Source of the DNA: JADJPO01 sp963828555
Lineage (GTDB): Bacteria; Actinomycetota; Actinomycetes; Actinomycetales; Kineosporiaceae
DNA length: 64,000 bases
Direction: 5' to 3'
Assembly: GCA_963828555.1 (NCBI GenBank)
Contig: CAWHEL010000005.1
Location: forward strand, 806,001 to 870,000
Below the pieces are notes generated by a model. That model searched no databases, had not been told where the DNA came from, and saw only the letters and a list, made by a program, of their open reading frames with translations. Made by a program: the position numbers and the translations under genes. This document shows positions 17,029 to 26,269 of this stretch, one piece after another; within the stretch, counting starts at the first letter, position 1; every line of letters starts with the position of its first letter.

Positions 17029-18986
17029 GTGCCGTCGTGGGCATCGCCGGACGCCGCCGCCGGCGCCAGGTGGTGCACCGCCTCGTCGAAGCTGCGGTAG
17101 AGGTGGCGGTCCAGCGCCGCGGCGGCGAAGGCCTCGCCCAGCTGGTGCCTGAAGAACGCGTTGGTGGAATACCGCGTGGTCGAGCTGAGGTAGTGGCTGG
17201 TGTTGTGCCGGATCATCGCCCAGTACCGATCCGCGGCGGCCGGGGCGAGCCGGAAGTTGTCGTAATTGACCACCGCGGCCAGGCGCCGGCCGTAGCTCGC
17301 CAGCTCGGCCTCCAACGCCTGCGCCAGCGTCTCGGCGTCATGCACGGTGTCCAGGCTGAGCCCCTCGAAGTTGAGGTAGAGCACGTCGACGTCGGGCCGG
17401 TAGACCACCCGTTCACTGAGGTCGAGCACCTCGTCCTGGCGCAGGCCCATCCGTCCGGGGGTGAAGATCTCGGCGTCCATGATGCGTAGATCGAAAGCCA
17501 CCGCCGGGCGGAACGGCAACTGGGCCAAGACGTCCCGCTCCAGATCCAGGCCTGGGGCGATCTCGCTCACCTCGAGCCCCGAGGTGGTCAGCCGCAGCAC
17601 GCAGCGCTCGGTCAGGTAGCGCACCTGTTGGCCCCGCCGGACGGCCTGGGCGGCGCTGAAGGTGACGTGGCTGACCCGCTCGACGAACTTCGGTGTCCGC
17701 CCGGGGTGCAGGATCCGTAGCCCGCCGTCCACCACCTCCTCCTGCGAACGGGCGGCGAAGGTGCCCAGGAAGAACAGCGCGCCGGCGTTCTGGCTGATGT
17801 TGATGAAGCCGCCGGCGCCGGCCAGCCGGTTGCCGAACCGGCTCACGTTGACGTTGCCCTCGGCGTCGACCTCGGCGAAACCGAGGAAGGCCTGGTCCAG
17901 CCCGCCGCCGTCGTAGAAGTCGAACATGGCCGCCTGATCGATGATCGACTGCGGGTTCACCGAGGCGCCGAAGGAGAGCCCGCTGGCCGGGCGGCCCCCG
18001 ACCGCCCCCGGCTCCACGGTGAGCGTGATCAGGTCCAGCACGTCCTCCTCGTCGGCGACCCGGGCGACGCCCTCGGGCATGCCGATGCCGAGGTTGACGA
18101 TGGCGTTCCAGCGCAGGTAGCGCGCGGCTCGCCGGGCGATCACCGCCCGGGCGTCCAGCGGCATCAGGGTGCGGCGCAGGGTCGAGGGCGCGTAGACCTC
18201 GCCGGTGAAGGCCGGGTTGTAGTCGGTGGCGAAGGTTTGCGGGTGGTTGGCCGGCTCGGCCACCACCACGGCGTCCACCAGGATGCCTGGCACCCGGACC
18301 ATCTGCGGGGGGAGCCGGTGCCGGTCGGTGACCCGCTCCACCTGGGCGATCACGATGCCGCCGGAGTTCTTCGCGGCCTGGGCCATCGAGAGCACGTCGG
18401 TGGTGATCGCCTCGCGCTCGAGGGAGAGATTGCCCTCGGTGTCGGCCGTGGTGGCCCGGATCAGCGCCACGTCGATCGGGAAGGCCGGGTAGAACAGGTA
18501 CTCCTCACCCCGCAGGTGGATCAGCTCGACCAGGTCATCGGTGGCTCTGGCGTTGAGCTTGGCCCCGTCGACCCGGGGGTCGGCGAAGGTGCCCAGGCCG
18601 ACCCGGGTGATCGTTCCTGGGCGGTGGGCAGCGATGTCGCGGAACAGGTGCGACATCACCCCCTGCGGGTAGCAGTAGGCCTCGATCGCGTTCTCCATCA
18701 CCAGCCGGCCCAGCGCCGGGGCCATGCCCCAATGTCCCCCGATGGCCCGGCGCACCATGCCGGCCCGGGCGAAGTGGTTCAGGCCCCGGGTCTGCCGGTC
18801 CCCCGGGCCGGCCGCGAAGGTCAGGGTCAGGTCACGCGGACTGCCCGTGTCCAGGAATCGGCGCTCGACCGCCGCCGCCAGCTCCTCGGGCACCGCAACT
18901 CCGACGAACCCGCCCACGACGACGGTGTCGCCGTCCAGGATCACCCGCACCGCGGCGTCCGCCCCGATCACTTTGTTCCGCGCCAT
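17025..18986 (-). CDS. Family I acyl-CoA:acetate/3-ketoacid (propionate-type) CoA-transferase
   Basis: The single 653-residue chain fuses the alpha-like and beta-like halves of family I CoA-transferases, as in PCT/YdiF enzymes. The N-terminal half has GGFVGVAVPEELAAAVERRF; the second half has NAIVNLGIGMPEGVARVADE and LTVEPGAVGG, whose Glu is the expected catalytic residue forming the glutamyl-CoA thioester. It would move CoA between short-chain acyl-CoA and acetate or a related acid in the cytoplasm. A C-terminal extension of about 120 residues (from VVYRPDVDVLYLNFEG) goes beyond the usual 520-residue enzymes and ends in a helical region with NTSHYLSSTTRYSTNAF. The gene stands alone. Confidence 0.85.
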   Translation of the reverse strand: MARNKVIGADAAVRVILDGDTVVVGGFVGVAVPEELAAAVERRFLDTGSPRDLTLTFAAGPGDRQTRGLNHFARAGMVRRAIGGHWGMAPALGRLVMENAIEAYCYPQGVMSHLFRDIAAHRPGTITRVGLGTFADPRVDGAKLNARATDDLVELIHLRGEEYLFYPAFPIDVALIRATTADTEGNLSLEREAITTDVLSMAQAAKNSGGIVIAQVERVTDRHRLPPQMVRVPGILVDAVVVAEPANHPQTFATDYNPAFTGEVYAPSTLRRTLMPLDARAVIARRAARYLRWNAIVNLGIGMPEGVARVADEEDVLDLITLTVEPGAVGGRPASGLSFGASVNPQSIIDQAAMFDFYDGGGLDQAFLGFAEVDAEGNVNVSRFGNRLAGAGGFINISQNAGALFFLGTFAARSQEEVVDGGLRILHPGRTPKFVERVSHVTFSAAQAVRRGQQVRYLTERCVLRLTTSGLEVSEIAPGLDLERDVLAQLPFRPAVAFDLRIMDAEIFTPGRMGLRQDEVLDLSERVVYRPDVDVLYLNFEGLSLDTVHDAETLAQALEAELASYGRRLAAVVNYDNFRLAPAAADRYWAMIRHNTSHYLSSTTRYSTNAFFRHQLGEAFAAAALDRHLYRSFDEAVHHLAPAAASGDAHDGT

Positions 18987-19036
18987 GGCTCAACCCTGGC
19001 GGAAACCTCGAAAGCTCAGCCGGGTCCTACGGCGCC

Positions 19037-20245
19037 TCACGCCAGGCTGCGGGCCGCCAGTTCGGCGTAGAGGGCTGCGCCGTCGCCGAGCACCCGGTCG
19101 TCGAAGGCGGCCCGGGGCGAGTGGTTGCTCGGCGCGCCCATCGGATCGTGGTCGTCGGTGGTGGCGCCGAGGAAGAGCATCGCGCCCGGCACCTCGGCGA
19201 TCACCCGGGAGAAGTCCTCCGACCCGGTGATGGGGTTGCCCAGGCGCAGTGTGGCGCCGTCGCCGAACAGGTCGCCGGCCACGCCGAGCGCGAAGTCCAC
19301 CTGATCGGCGCTGTTCATGGTCACCGGGTACTCGCCCCGGTAGTCCACGTCGACCTGCACCCCGTGCGCGGCGGCGACGCCGGCACAGGTGCGCCGGGCC
19401 ACCTCGGCGATCAGGGCCGAGACCGACCCGTCGAAGGTGCGCACCGTCGCCTCGAAGGTCACCGTGTCCGGAATGATGTTGCGCTGGGTCCCGGCGTGGA
19501 AGGTGCCCACGGTGAGCACCGCGGGGGCGAAGGCGTCGACCGAGCGGGTCATCGCGCTCTGCAGCGCCAGCACCATCTCGCACGCGGCCGGCACCGGGTC
19601 ACGGGACAGGTGCGGGGAGGACCCGTGCCCGCCCTGGCCGCGCACGGTGACCGACAGCGCATCGCTCGCTGCCATCAGCGCACCGGCTCTGCTCGCCACG
19701 GTGCCCCGGCCGCTGAGGTTGCTCAGCACGTGCAGCGCGAACGCGGCGTCCGCCCGGTGCCCCGCCGCGTCCAGCACGCCGTCGGCGATCATGTGCCCAG
19801 CGCCGTCGAACCCCTCCTCACCGGGCTGGAACATGAACACCACGTCGCCGCCGATCTGGTCGCGACGCCCGGCCAGCAGCCGGGCCGCTCCGACGAGCAT
19901 CGCGGTGTGCAGGTCGTGCCCGCAGGCGTGCATCGCGCCCTCCACCTGGGACCGGAACGGCAGATCGAGCTCCTCGGTCACCGGCAGTGCGTCCATGTCG
20001 CCGCGCAGCAGGACGGCGCGCCGCACCCGGCCCTCCGCCGGCGCCGGGGCCGTGCCGCGCAGCACCGCGGTGACCGAACTGGTGCCCGAGCCGGTACTCA
20101 CTTCCAGCCCGAGCCCGTCCAGCTCGGCCAGCACCGTCTCCTGGGTGCGCGGCAGGTGCAGGCCCAGCTCGGGGAAGCGGTGCAGCCGGTGGCGCAACTC
20201 GGCGAGGTCGCCGGCCAGCGATCGGGCGTCGTCCAGGATGCTCAT
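19037..20245 (-). CDS. M20-family amidohydrolase (N-acyl-amino acid hydrolase type)
   Basis: The 402-residue protein matches the HipO/AbgB-like branch of M20 metallopeptidases. LRHRLHRFPELGLHLPRTQ opens the catalytic domain, AMHACGHDLHTAML carries metal ligands near residues 107-120, FMFQPGEEGFDGAGHMI supplies the catalytic Glu pair, and NPITGSEDFSRVI is a late ligand motif. It would hydrolyse an N-acyl amino acid or a similar amide in the cytoplasm. It is 50 bases downstream of nothing related; the CoA-transferase lies beyond its stop on the same strand. Confidence 0.9.
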   Translation of the reverse strand: MSILDDARSLAGDLAELRHRLHRFPELGLHLPRTQETVLAELDGLGLEVSTGSGTSSVTAVLRGTAPAPAEGRVRRAVLLRGDMDALPVTEELDLPFRSQVEGAMHACGHDLHTAMLVGAARLLAGRRDQIGGDVVFMFQPGEEGFDGAGHMIADGVLDAAGHRADAAFALHVLSNLSGRGTVASRAGALMAASDALSVTVRGQGGHGSSPHLSRDPVPAACEMVLALQSAMTRSVDAFAPAVLTVGTFHAGTQRNIIPDTVTFEATVRTFDGSVSALIAEVARRTCAGVAAAHGVQVDVDYRGEYPVTMNSADQVDFALGVAGDLFGDGATLRLGNPITGSEDFSRVIAEVPGAMLFLGATTDDHDPMGAPSNHSPRAAFDDRVLGDGAALYAELAARSLA

Positions 20246-20261
20246 CCGTCATTGTTACCCC

Positions 20262-20455
20262 GTGAGCTCTTCCACCCCTGTAGTCCGCATCGCCACCCGG
20301 CGCGCCAAGCCCGGCTGGACACCGTGGCCGAGGGCGCGCCGGAATACCGCCAGCTGAGCGGGCTGGAGGCCTGGTTCGCCCGGGCCGAGGTGCCCGGTCA
20401 GGCCAGGGTGGCAGCGCGCAGCGTGACGATGGAGATCACGAGGATGCATTCGTGA
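20262..20455 (+). pseudogene. Short decayed coding remnant between the amidohydrolase and folD
   Basis: On the plus strand a GTG at 20262 opens SSSTPVVRIATRRAKPG in one frame. From about 20310 a second frame reads RLDTVAEGAPEYRQLSGLEA and then AWFARAEVPGQARVAARS, ending at the TGA 20453-20455. Both pieces show the strong G/C third-position bias of real genes here, so they look like parts of one small gene split by a frameshift. I do not recognise the family. It lies in the only gap between a divergent and a convergent neighbour. Confidence 0.35.
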
Positions 20456-20462
20456 GCGCCGC

Positions 20463-21329
20463 TCACGTCTGGCGCTCGGCGGCCTCGACGACGTTGGTGA
20501 TCAGCATGGCCCGGGTCATCGGCCCTACCCCGCCGGGCATCGGCGCCACCCAGGCGGCCACCTCGTGCACGTCGGGTGCGACGTCGCCGACCAGCCGAGT
20601 GGTGCCGTCCCCGGCGTCGACCCGGGTGATCCCGACGTCCAGCACCGTGGCGCCGGGCTTGACCATGGCCCCGGTGATGATGCCGGGCACACCCGCCGCG
20701 GCCACCACGACGTCCGCCGCGGCCACGTGCGCAGCCAGGTCGACGGTGCCGGTGTGACACAACGTCACCGTGGCGTTCACGTCCCGCCGGGTCAGCAGCA
20801 GGCCGAGCGGGCGGCCCACGGTGACCCCGCGGCCGACCACGCAGACGTGCGCCCCCTTCAATGAGACCCCGTGCCGGGACAGGAGTTCCACGATGCCGCG
20901 GGGCGTGCAGGGCAGCGGTGAGGTCATCGGCCGGCTCACGTTCAGCACCAGCCGGCCGAGGTTGGTCGGGTGCAGGCCGTCGGCGTCCTTGGCCGGGTCC
21001 ATCAGCTCCAGGACCCGGTCGGCGTCCAGTCCACGCGGCAGCGGCAGTTGCACGATGTAGCCGGTGCAGGCGTCGTCGGCGTTCAACCGGGCGACCGCCG
21101 CCTCGACGTCCGCCTGGGTCGCCGTTGCCGGAAGGTCGACCCGGATAGAGGTCAGTCCCACCTGGGCGCAGTCACGGTGCTTCCCGGCTACGTAGGCCTG
21201 GCTGCCCGGGTCGTCGCCGACCAGGATAGTGCCCAGCCCGGGTGCGCTCGGCAGCGCTGCAACGCGTTGCCGCAGTTCAGCTTTGATCGCCGCAGCGGTG
21301 GCCTTGCCGTCCAGGAGGCGGGCGGTCAC
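20463..21329 (-). CDS. folD: Bifunctional methylenetetrahydrofolate dehydrogenase/cyclohydrolase
   Basis: FolD converts 5,10-methylene-THF to 10-formyl-THF with NADP. The 288-residue length is standard. The catalytic Lys is in SQAYVAGKHRDCAQVG, followed by KDADGLHPTNLGRL, the substrate motif PLPCTPRGIVELL, and the nucleotide-binding VVGRGVTVGRPLGLLL. The C-terminal PMPGGVGPMTRAML is diagnostic. GTG 21329 overlaps the glyA stop as GTGA, indicating translational coupling; a TTG one codon upstream is less likely. Together with glyA it forms a one-carbon operon. Confidence 0.97.
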   Translation of the reverse strand: MTARLLDGKATAAAIKAELRQRVAALPSAPGLGTILVGDDPGSQAYVAGKHRDCAQVGLTSIRVDLPATATQADVEAAVARLNADDACTGYIVQLPLPRGLDADRVLELMDPAKDADGLHPTNLGRLVLNVSRPMTSPLPCTPRGIVELLSRHGVSLKGAHVCVVGRGVTVGRPLGLLLTRRDVNATVTLCHTGTVDLAAHVAAADVVVAAAGVPGIITGAMVKPGATVLDVGITRVDAGDGTTRLVGDVAPDVHEVAAWVAPMPGGVGPMTRAMLITNVVEAAERQT

Positions 21330-22621
21330 CAACTCTCCAGACCCTGGTAGAGCGGGAACGCCTCGGCCAGCTTGGCCGCCCGAACGCGCAGCGCCGCGAC
21401 GTCGCAGGACGGCTGGAGGGCGCCGGCGATCACGTCGGCCACTTCGGTGAACTCGGCGTCGCCGAAACCGCGGGTGGCCAGCGCCGGGGTGCCGATCCGC
21501 AACCCTGAGGTCACCATCGGCGGGCGGGGGTCGAATGGCACCGCGTTGCGGTTCACCGTGATCCCGACCTCGTGCAGCCGGTCCTCGGCCTGCTGGCCGT
21601 CGAGCACCGAGTCGCGCAGGTCGACCAGCACCAGGTGGACGTCGGTGCCGCCGGTGAGCACGGAGACCCCGGCATTGCGGGCGTCACCGGCCATCAACCT
21701 CTCGGCCAGGATCTGCGCGCCTCGCACCGTGCGCTGCTGACGCTCGGCGAACTCGGCGGTCGCCGCCACCCGGAAGGCGGCCGCCTTCGCCGCGATCACG
21801 TGCATCAGCGGGCCGCCCTGCTGACCGGGGAACACCGCCGACTGGAAGACCTTCTGGTGCTCGGTCGTGCCGGCCAGGATCATGCCGCCGCGCGGGCCGG
21901 CCAGCGTCTTGTGCGTCGTGGAGGTGGTCACATGGGCGTGCGGCACGGGGTTGGGGTGCAGGCCGGCCGCGACCAGACCCGAGAAGTGCGCCATGTCGAC
22001 CATCAACAGTGCGCCGATCTCGTCGGCGATGGCGCGGAACGCGGCGAAGTCGAGCTGGCGCGAGTAGGCCGACCACCCGGCGATGATCAGCTTCGGGCGG
22101 TGCTCGAGTGCCTTGGCGCGCACCACGTCCATGTCGATCAGGAAGGTCTGCGGGTCGACCCCGTAGGAGGCCACGTCGTAGAGGCGGCCGCTGAAGTTGA
22201 GCTTCATGCCGTGGGTCAGGTGACCGCCGTGGGCCAGCTCGAGGCCGAGGATGCCGTCGCCGGGGCGAATCAGGGCGTGCATTGCAGCGGCGTTGGCCTG
22301 CGCGCCGGAGTGCGGCTGCACGTTGGCGTAGGCGGCCCCGTAGAGCGCCTTGACCCGGTCCCGGGCGAGCACCTCGGCCTTGTCGACCTCTTCGCACCCG
22401 CCGTAGTACCTCTTGCCCGGGTAGCCCTCGGCGTACTTGTTCGTGAGCACACTGCCCTGGGCCTCGAGCACGGCGCGGGGGGCGAAGTTCTCGCTCGCGA
22501 TCATCTCGAGCGTGTCCCGCTGGCGGGCGAGCTCGCCGGCCAGCACGGCGGCCAGCTCGGGGTCGGCCTGCGACAGGGAGGCATTGGTGGCGGAGACGGA
22601 CGACTGCTGCTGGTCGGGCAT
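21326..22621 (-). CDS. glyA: Serine hydroxymethyltransferase
   Basis: This PLP enzyme converts serine and tetrahydrofolate to glycine and 5,10-methylene-THF, the substrate of the following folD. The 431 residues include EMIASENFAPRAVLEAQGS and NKYAEGYPGKRYYGGC near the N-terminus and the PLP-lysine motif VTTSTTHKTLAGPRGG near residue 235. It heads the folD operon. The 61-base gap upstream is too short to show a recognisable riboswitch. Confidence 0.98.
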   Translation of the reverse strand: MPDQQQSSVSATNASLSQADPELAAVLAGELARQRDTLEMIASENFAPRAVLEAQGSVLTNKYAEGYPGKRYYGGCEEVDKAEVLARDRVKALYGAAYANVQPHSGAQANAAAMHALIRPGDGILGLELAHGGHLTHGMKLNFSGRLYDVASYGVDPQTFLIDMDVVRAKALEHRPKLIIAGWSAYSRQLDFAAFRAIADEIGALLMVDMAHFSGLVAAGLHPNPVPHAHVTTSTTHKTLAGPRGGMILAGTTEHQKVFQSAVFPGQQGGPLMHVIAAKAAAFRVAATAEFAERQQRTVRGAQILAERLMAGDARNAGVSVLTGGTDVHLVLVDLRDSVLDGQQAEDRLHEVGITVNRNAVPFDPRPPMVTSGLRIGTPALATRGFGDAEFTEVADVIAGALQPSCDVAALRVRAAKLAEAFPLYQGLESW

Positions 22622-22682
22622 GAGGCTCCTCGGGAGGCTGCGCGGCCCGTTCAGCCTAGCAACCGCCCATCGACCGGGCCCG

Positions 22683-24080
22683 TCACTCGTCCTCGCTGGA
22701 GAAGCACTCCCGCTCGATCACGTCGGCGACCGCCGACATGCTCGCCACCTCGAAGGCGGTTGCGCCCGAGCCGCGGGCACGCTCGGCGGCGAGCAGCACG
22801 GCCGGCGACCGGGTGTAACGGCAGTCCTTGGCGACGGCCAGCATCGCGGCGGCCACGGAGGCGGGGGTCTGTGCGGCCGCTCCGGGATGGCGCCACCAGG
22901 GCAGCGTCATCATCCGCGAGACGGCACCGAACCCGGGGTCGACGACGTCGACGCTCCTGGCCGTGGAGACCTGACGGGCGAGATCCTGTGGCGCGCTCTG
23001 CCCGGTCATCTCGGCCCAGTAGCCGGTGGCCGGGTCGTAGCCCTCAGCCAGCTTGGTGCGCAGCAGCCGAAGGAGTGCGTCGATGTCGGTCGAGCGGTGG
23101 CCGGTCAGCGCACGGGCCTGGGTGAGGAAGGCCGCCGCGCCGTGGGTCACGTGGTAGACACACGGCTGGTCGGCGTCGTTCGGGGCGTCGGAGTAGGCGA
23201 TGCAGGTGCCGCCGTTCAGCCGGGGCATCGCCAGGACGGCGTCGATCGCACCGCGCAGGTCGTCCTGCGGCAGGGCGTGATGCGCGTAGGCCTCGAGCAG
23301 CACCCAGCCGACGTGGCCGGTCGTGGTCAGGGTGTAGGCAGTGGAGGCCGGGTTGGCGCTGCCGTCACCGTAGGCGTCCCAGGCAGTGTCCAGCCCGTAC
23401 CCGCCACTGGGCTTGACGGTGGCGGTCAGGGCCCGGAGCCGGGCCCGGGTGGCCGCACTCGACCAGCCCGAACGTTGGGCCTCCCGCCACACGGCGGACG
23501 CCGCCGCGGCCGAGCCGCCCTCGGGCTGCCGCAGGCCGTCGGCCTGGTCGCGCAGGACCGTGGCCAGTGTCGTCCACCGCTCCTTCGCCTCGCTGGAGGA
23601 GAGCGGGGCACCGTCGTCCAGGGCCAGGGAGCGTTGCGCCGTCCGCGTTGCTCGCAGCGGCCTGCCCGCCTCCGAACGCTCCAGGACGACGGTCACGCTG
23701 CTCGACAGGGCAGGGATCCGGTCCGGCTCCGGGGTGAGCGTGCAGCGCACCGACACCGCGCTCCGCCCGGCCGGCAGGTCCGCGGCCGAGGTGCAGGTGT
23801 GCCCGGCCACGCTCAGGGTGATCGTGCCCTTCGCCGGGCCCGCCACCACCACGGCGGCGCTCGCGGTCAGGGTCGAGGGGGTGAGCAGGCGGGCGGGACC
23901 GACCAGCGTGAGTTCATCCACGACACCGGCCACGGGCGGGGCGGACGCCGCCGGCGCGGGGGCGGTGCGCTCGGCCGGCTCCGGGGCACGGAGCGTGGTG
24001 AACAGCACCGGCGACACGGCAGCCGCAGCGGCCGCAGTGATCACCACGGACGCCAGCGGGATCCTGCGCTGGGCACTCAC
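22683..24080 (-). CDS. Secreted or membrane-anchored protein of unknown function
   Basis: The 465-residue product opens with RR and a hydrophobic run (ASVVITAAAAAAVSPVLFTT) that reads as a signal peptide or anchor, followed by an Ala/Pro-rich linker. Residues about 55-145 look like a beta-rich domain with paired cysteines (HTCTSAADLPAG and VRCTLTPEPD). The C-terminal 270 residues are helical with aromatic motifs such as GGYGLDTAWDAYGDG and GYDPATGYWAEMTG, reminiscent of alpha/alpha-barrel enzymes, but I cannot assign a family. It ends 61 bases before glyA. Confidence 0.55.
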   Translation of the reverse strand: MSAQRRIPLASVVITAAAAAAVSPVLFTTLRAPEPAERTAPAPAASAPPVAGVVDELTLVGPARLLTPSTLTASAAVVVAGPAKGTITLSVAGHTCTSAADLPAGRSAVSVRCTLTPEPDRIPALSSSVTVVLERSEAGRPLRATRTAQRSLALDDGAPLSSSEAKERWTTLATVLRDQADGLRQPEGGSAAAASAVWREAQRSGWSSAATRARLRALTATVKPSGGYGLDTAWDAYGDGSANPASTAYTLTTTGHVGWVLLEAYAHHALPQDDLRGAIDAVLAMPRLNGGTCIAYSDAPNDADQPCVYHVTHGAAAFLTQARALTGHRSTDIDALLRLLRTKLAEGYDPATGYWAEMTGQSAPQDLARQVSTARSVDVVDPGFGAVSRMMTLPWWRHPGAAAQTPASVAAAMLAVAKDCRYTRSPAVLLAAERARGSGATAFEVASMSAVADVIERECFSSEDE

Positions 24081-24155
24081 CTACCCCAGATCGGCCCCTG
24101 GCGGACCCTGCTGAAGCTGGGCATGCCCCCGCGATAAGCCGCGATCGGTCGGCGA

Positions 24156-25058
24156 TCACCAGGCGATCTCCTCGCAGCCAGTGTGGCTGGCGGGTTCGAC
24201 CTGCAGGGTGGCGTGGACGACGGCGAACCGCTCGCGCATCAGGTCGCGGGCGGCGTCGAGCACCTGGTGGCCGTCGGTCTCGTCGGTGGTGACCAGGTGG
24301 GCGGTGGCCACGGTCATCCCCGAGGTGAGCGTCCACAGGTGCAGATCGTGCACGTCGAGCACACCGGGAACGGCCCGCAGAGCCGCCTCCACCTGGTCGG
24401 GGTGCAGGTCGGCCGGGGCGTGCTGGCCGAGGACTGCGAGTACCTCCCGGCCGAGGATCGCCGCGCGGACGGCGACGAAGGCGGCCAGCCCCAGGGCGAC
24501 CGCTGTGTCCCACCAGAAGTCGCCGGTCAGGGCGATGAGCCCGCCGGCCCCGATCACCGCGACCGAGCCCAGTGCGTCGGCGAGTACCTCGAGGTAGGCG
24601 CCCTTGACGTTCAGGCTCTCGGTGGCCCCACCGCGCAGCAGCAGCAGCGCGGCCAGGTTGACCGCCAGCCCCAGGCCGCCGACCACGATCATCGCCCCCG
24701 ACGGGACCGGCAGGGCGTCTCCGAACCGGGCGAACGCCTCGACCGCGACGTAGACCGACACCCCGGCCATGAGCAGCACGGCCAGCCCGGAGGCGAACAC
24801 CTCGGCCCGGTATGAGCCGAAGGTCCGTCGTCCGGTGGTGTCCGGCCGGGTGGCGATCCGGGTGGCGACCAGCGCCGCGCCGAGCGCCACGACGTCCGCC
24901 GCCATGTGCCCGGCGTCGCCGAGCAGGGCCAGTGACCCCGAGGCCAGGGCGACGGCGAGCTCGACGGCGAAGAACGCCGCGACGATCGTCGTGGCGACCT
25001 GTAGCCGCCACCGGTGGGTCGCACCGGGGCGGCCGTGGGTGTGGCCGTGACTGGTCAG
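24156..25058 (-). CDS. Cation diffusion facilitator (zinc-type efflux), non-canonical start
   Basis: The protein belongs to the CDF family of metal/proton antiporters. It has an N-terminal His-rich stretch (SHGHTHGRPGATHRW), TM1 with LLGDAGHMAADVVALG (the His/Asp metal site), a later YLEVLADALGSVAVIGAGG where Glu takes the place of the more usual His, and a C-terminal ferredoxin-like cytoplasmic domain with VHDLHLWTLTSG. The frame runs up to the icd stop with no ATG, GTG or TTG. The only plausible codon is CTG at 25058-25056, overlapping the icd stop, which suggests coupling. Starting at the internal ATG 24905 would delete the first membrane helix and most of the His-rich segment. Confidence 0.8.
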   Translation of the reverse strand: MTSHGHTHGRPGATHRWRLQVATTIVAAFFAVELAVALASGSLALLGDAGHMAADVVALGAALVATRIATRPDTTGRRTFGSYRAEVFASGLAVLLMAGVSVYVAVEAFARFGDALPVPSGAMIVVGGLGLAVNLAALLLLRGGATESLNVKGAYLEVLADALGSVAVIGAGGLIALTGDFWWDTAVALGLAAFVAVRAAILGREVLAVLGQHAPADLHPDQVEAALRAVPGVLDVHDLHLWTLTSGMTVATAHLVTTDETDGHQVLDAARDLMRERFAVVHATLQVEPASHTGCEEIAW

Positions 25059-26269
25059 CTGGCAGCCTGCAGGTTCTCGTCCAGAGCCGCCAGGAACGCC
25101 TCGGTGGTCAGGTACGGCTGGTCCGGGCCGACCAGCAGCGCCAGGTCCTTGGTCATCTTGCCGCTCTCGACGGTCTCGACGCAGACCCGCTCCAGCCGCT
25201 CGGCGAACGCCGTCACCTCGGGAGTGCCGTCGAGAGTGCCGCGGTGCTTCAGGCCGCCGGTCCAGGCGTAGATGGAGGCGATCGGGTTGGTCGAGGTGGG
25301 CTTGCCCTGCTGGTGCATCCGGTAGTGCCGGGTGACCGTGCCGTGGGCGGCCTCGGCCTCGACGGTCTTGCCGTCCGGCGTCATCAGCACACTCGTCATC
25401 AGGCCGAGCGAACCGAAGCCCTGCGCCACGGTGTCGGACTGCACGTCACCGTCGTAGTTCTTGCACGCCCAGACGTAGCCGCCCTCCCACTTCATCGCGG
25501 CGGCCACCATGTCGTCGATCAGCCGGTGCTCGTAGGTCAGGCCCTTGGCGTCGTACTCGGCCTTGAACTCCTCCTCGAAGATCCACTGGAAGGTGTCCTT
25601 GAACTGGCCGTCGTAGGCCTTGAGGATCGTGTTCTTGGTCGACAGGTAGACCGGGTAATTGCGCAGCAGGCCGTAGGACAGGCTGGCCCGGGCGAAGTCC
25701 TCGATCGACTTGTTGAAGTTGTACATGCCCATTGCGACCCCGCCGTCCGGGCCGAAGTTCGCCACCACGTGCTGGATCGGCTCGGAGCCGTCGGAGGGGG
25801 TGAAGGTGATGGTCAGCTCACCCGCGCCGGGAACCTTGAAGTTGGTCGCCTTGTACTGGTCGCCGTGTGCGTGACGGCCGATCACGATCGGCTTGGTCCA
25901 GCCGGGCACCAGGCGCGGGATGTTGCTGATGATGATCGGCTCGCGGAACACCACCCCGCCGAGGATGTTGCGGATCGTGCCGTTGGGCGAGACCCACATC
26001 TTCTTGAGCTTGAACTCCTCGACCCGGGCCTCGTCGGGGGTGATCGTGGCGCACTTGACGCCCACCCCGTACTGCTTGATCGCGTTCGCCGAGTCGATCG
26101 TCACCTGGTCGTCGGTGGCGTCGCGGTGCTCGATGCCGAGGTCGTAGTACAACAGATCGATGTCCAGGTACGGATGGATCAGCCGGTCCTTGATGAACTG
26201 CCAGATGATGTGGGTCATCTCGTCACCGTCGAGCTCGACGACGGGGTTGGCGACCTTGATCTTGGCCAC
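25055..26269 (-). CDS. icd: NADP-dependent isocitrate dehydrogenase (homodimeric type)
   Basis: It oxidises isocitrate to 2-oxoglutarate in the TCA cycle. The 404-residue chain begins VAKIKVANPVVELDGDEMTH, which marks the homodimeric, eukaryote-like IDH group rather than the E. coli-like or monomeric forms. Substrate and metal segments include WVSPNGTIRNILGG, KNYDGDVQSDTVAQGFGSLG and EAEAAHGTVTRHYR. GTG 26269 follows an AAGGAG ribosome site. The CDF gene overlaps its stop. It is divergent from aqpZ. Confidence 0.97.
   Translation of the reverse strand: MAKIKVANPVVELDGDEMTHIIWQFIKDRLIHPYLDIDLLYYDLGIEHRDATDDQVTIDSANAIKQYGVGVKCATITPDEARVEEFKLKKMWVSPNGTIRNILGGVVFREPIIISNIPRLVPGWTKPIVIGRHAHGDQYKATNFKVPGAGELTITFTPSDGSEPIQHVVANFGPDGGVAMGMYNFNKSIEDFARASLSYGLLRNYPVYLSTKNTILKAYDGQFKDTFQWIFEEEFKAEYDAKGLTYEHRLIDDMVAAAMKWEGGYVWACKNYDGDVQSDTVAQGFGSLGLMTSVLMTPDGKTVEAEAAHGTVTRHYRMHQQGKPTSTNPIASIYAWTGGLKHRGTLDGTPEVTAFAERLERVCVETVESGKMTKDLALLVGPDQPYLTTEAFLAALDENLQAAS

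Noticed and set aside
22622..22682. A possible glycine or folate riboswitch before glyA
   Set aside because: The glyA leader is only 61 bases to the next gene and shows no conserved riboswitch core.
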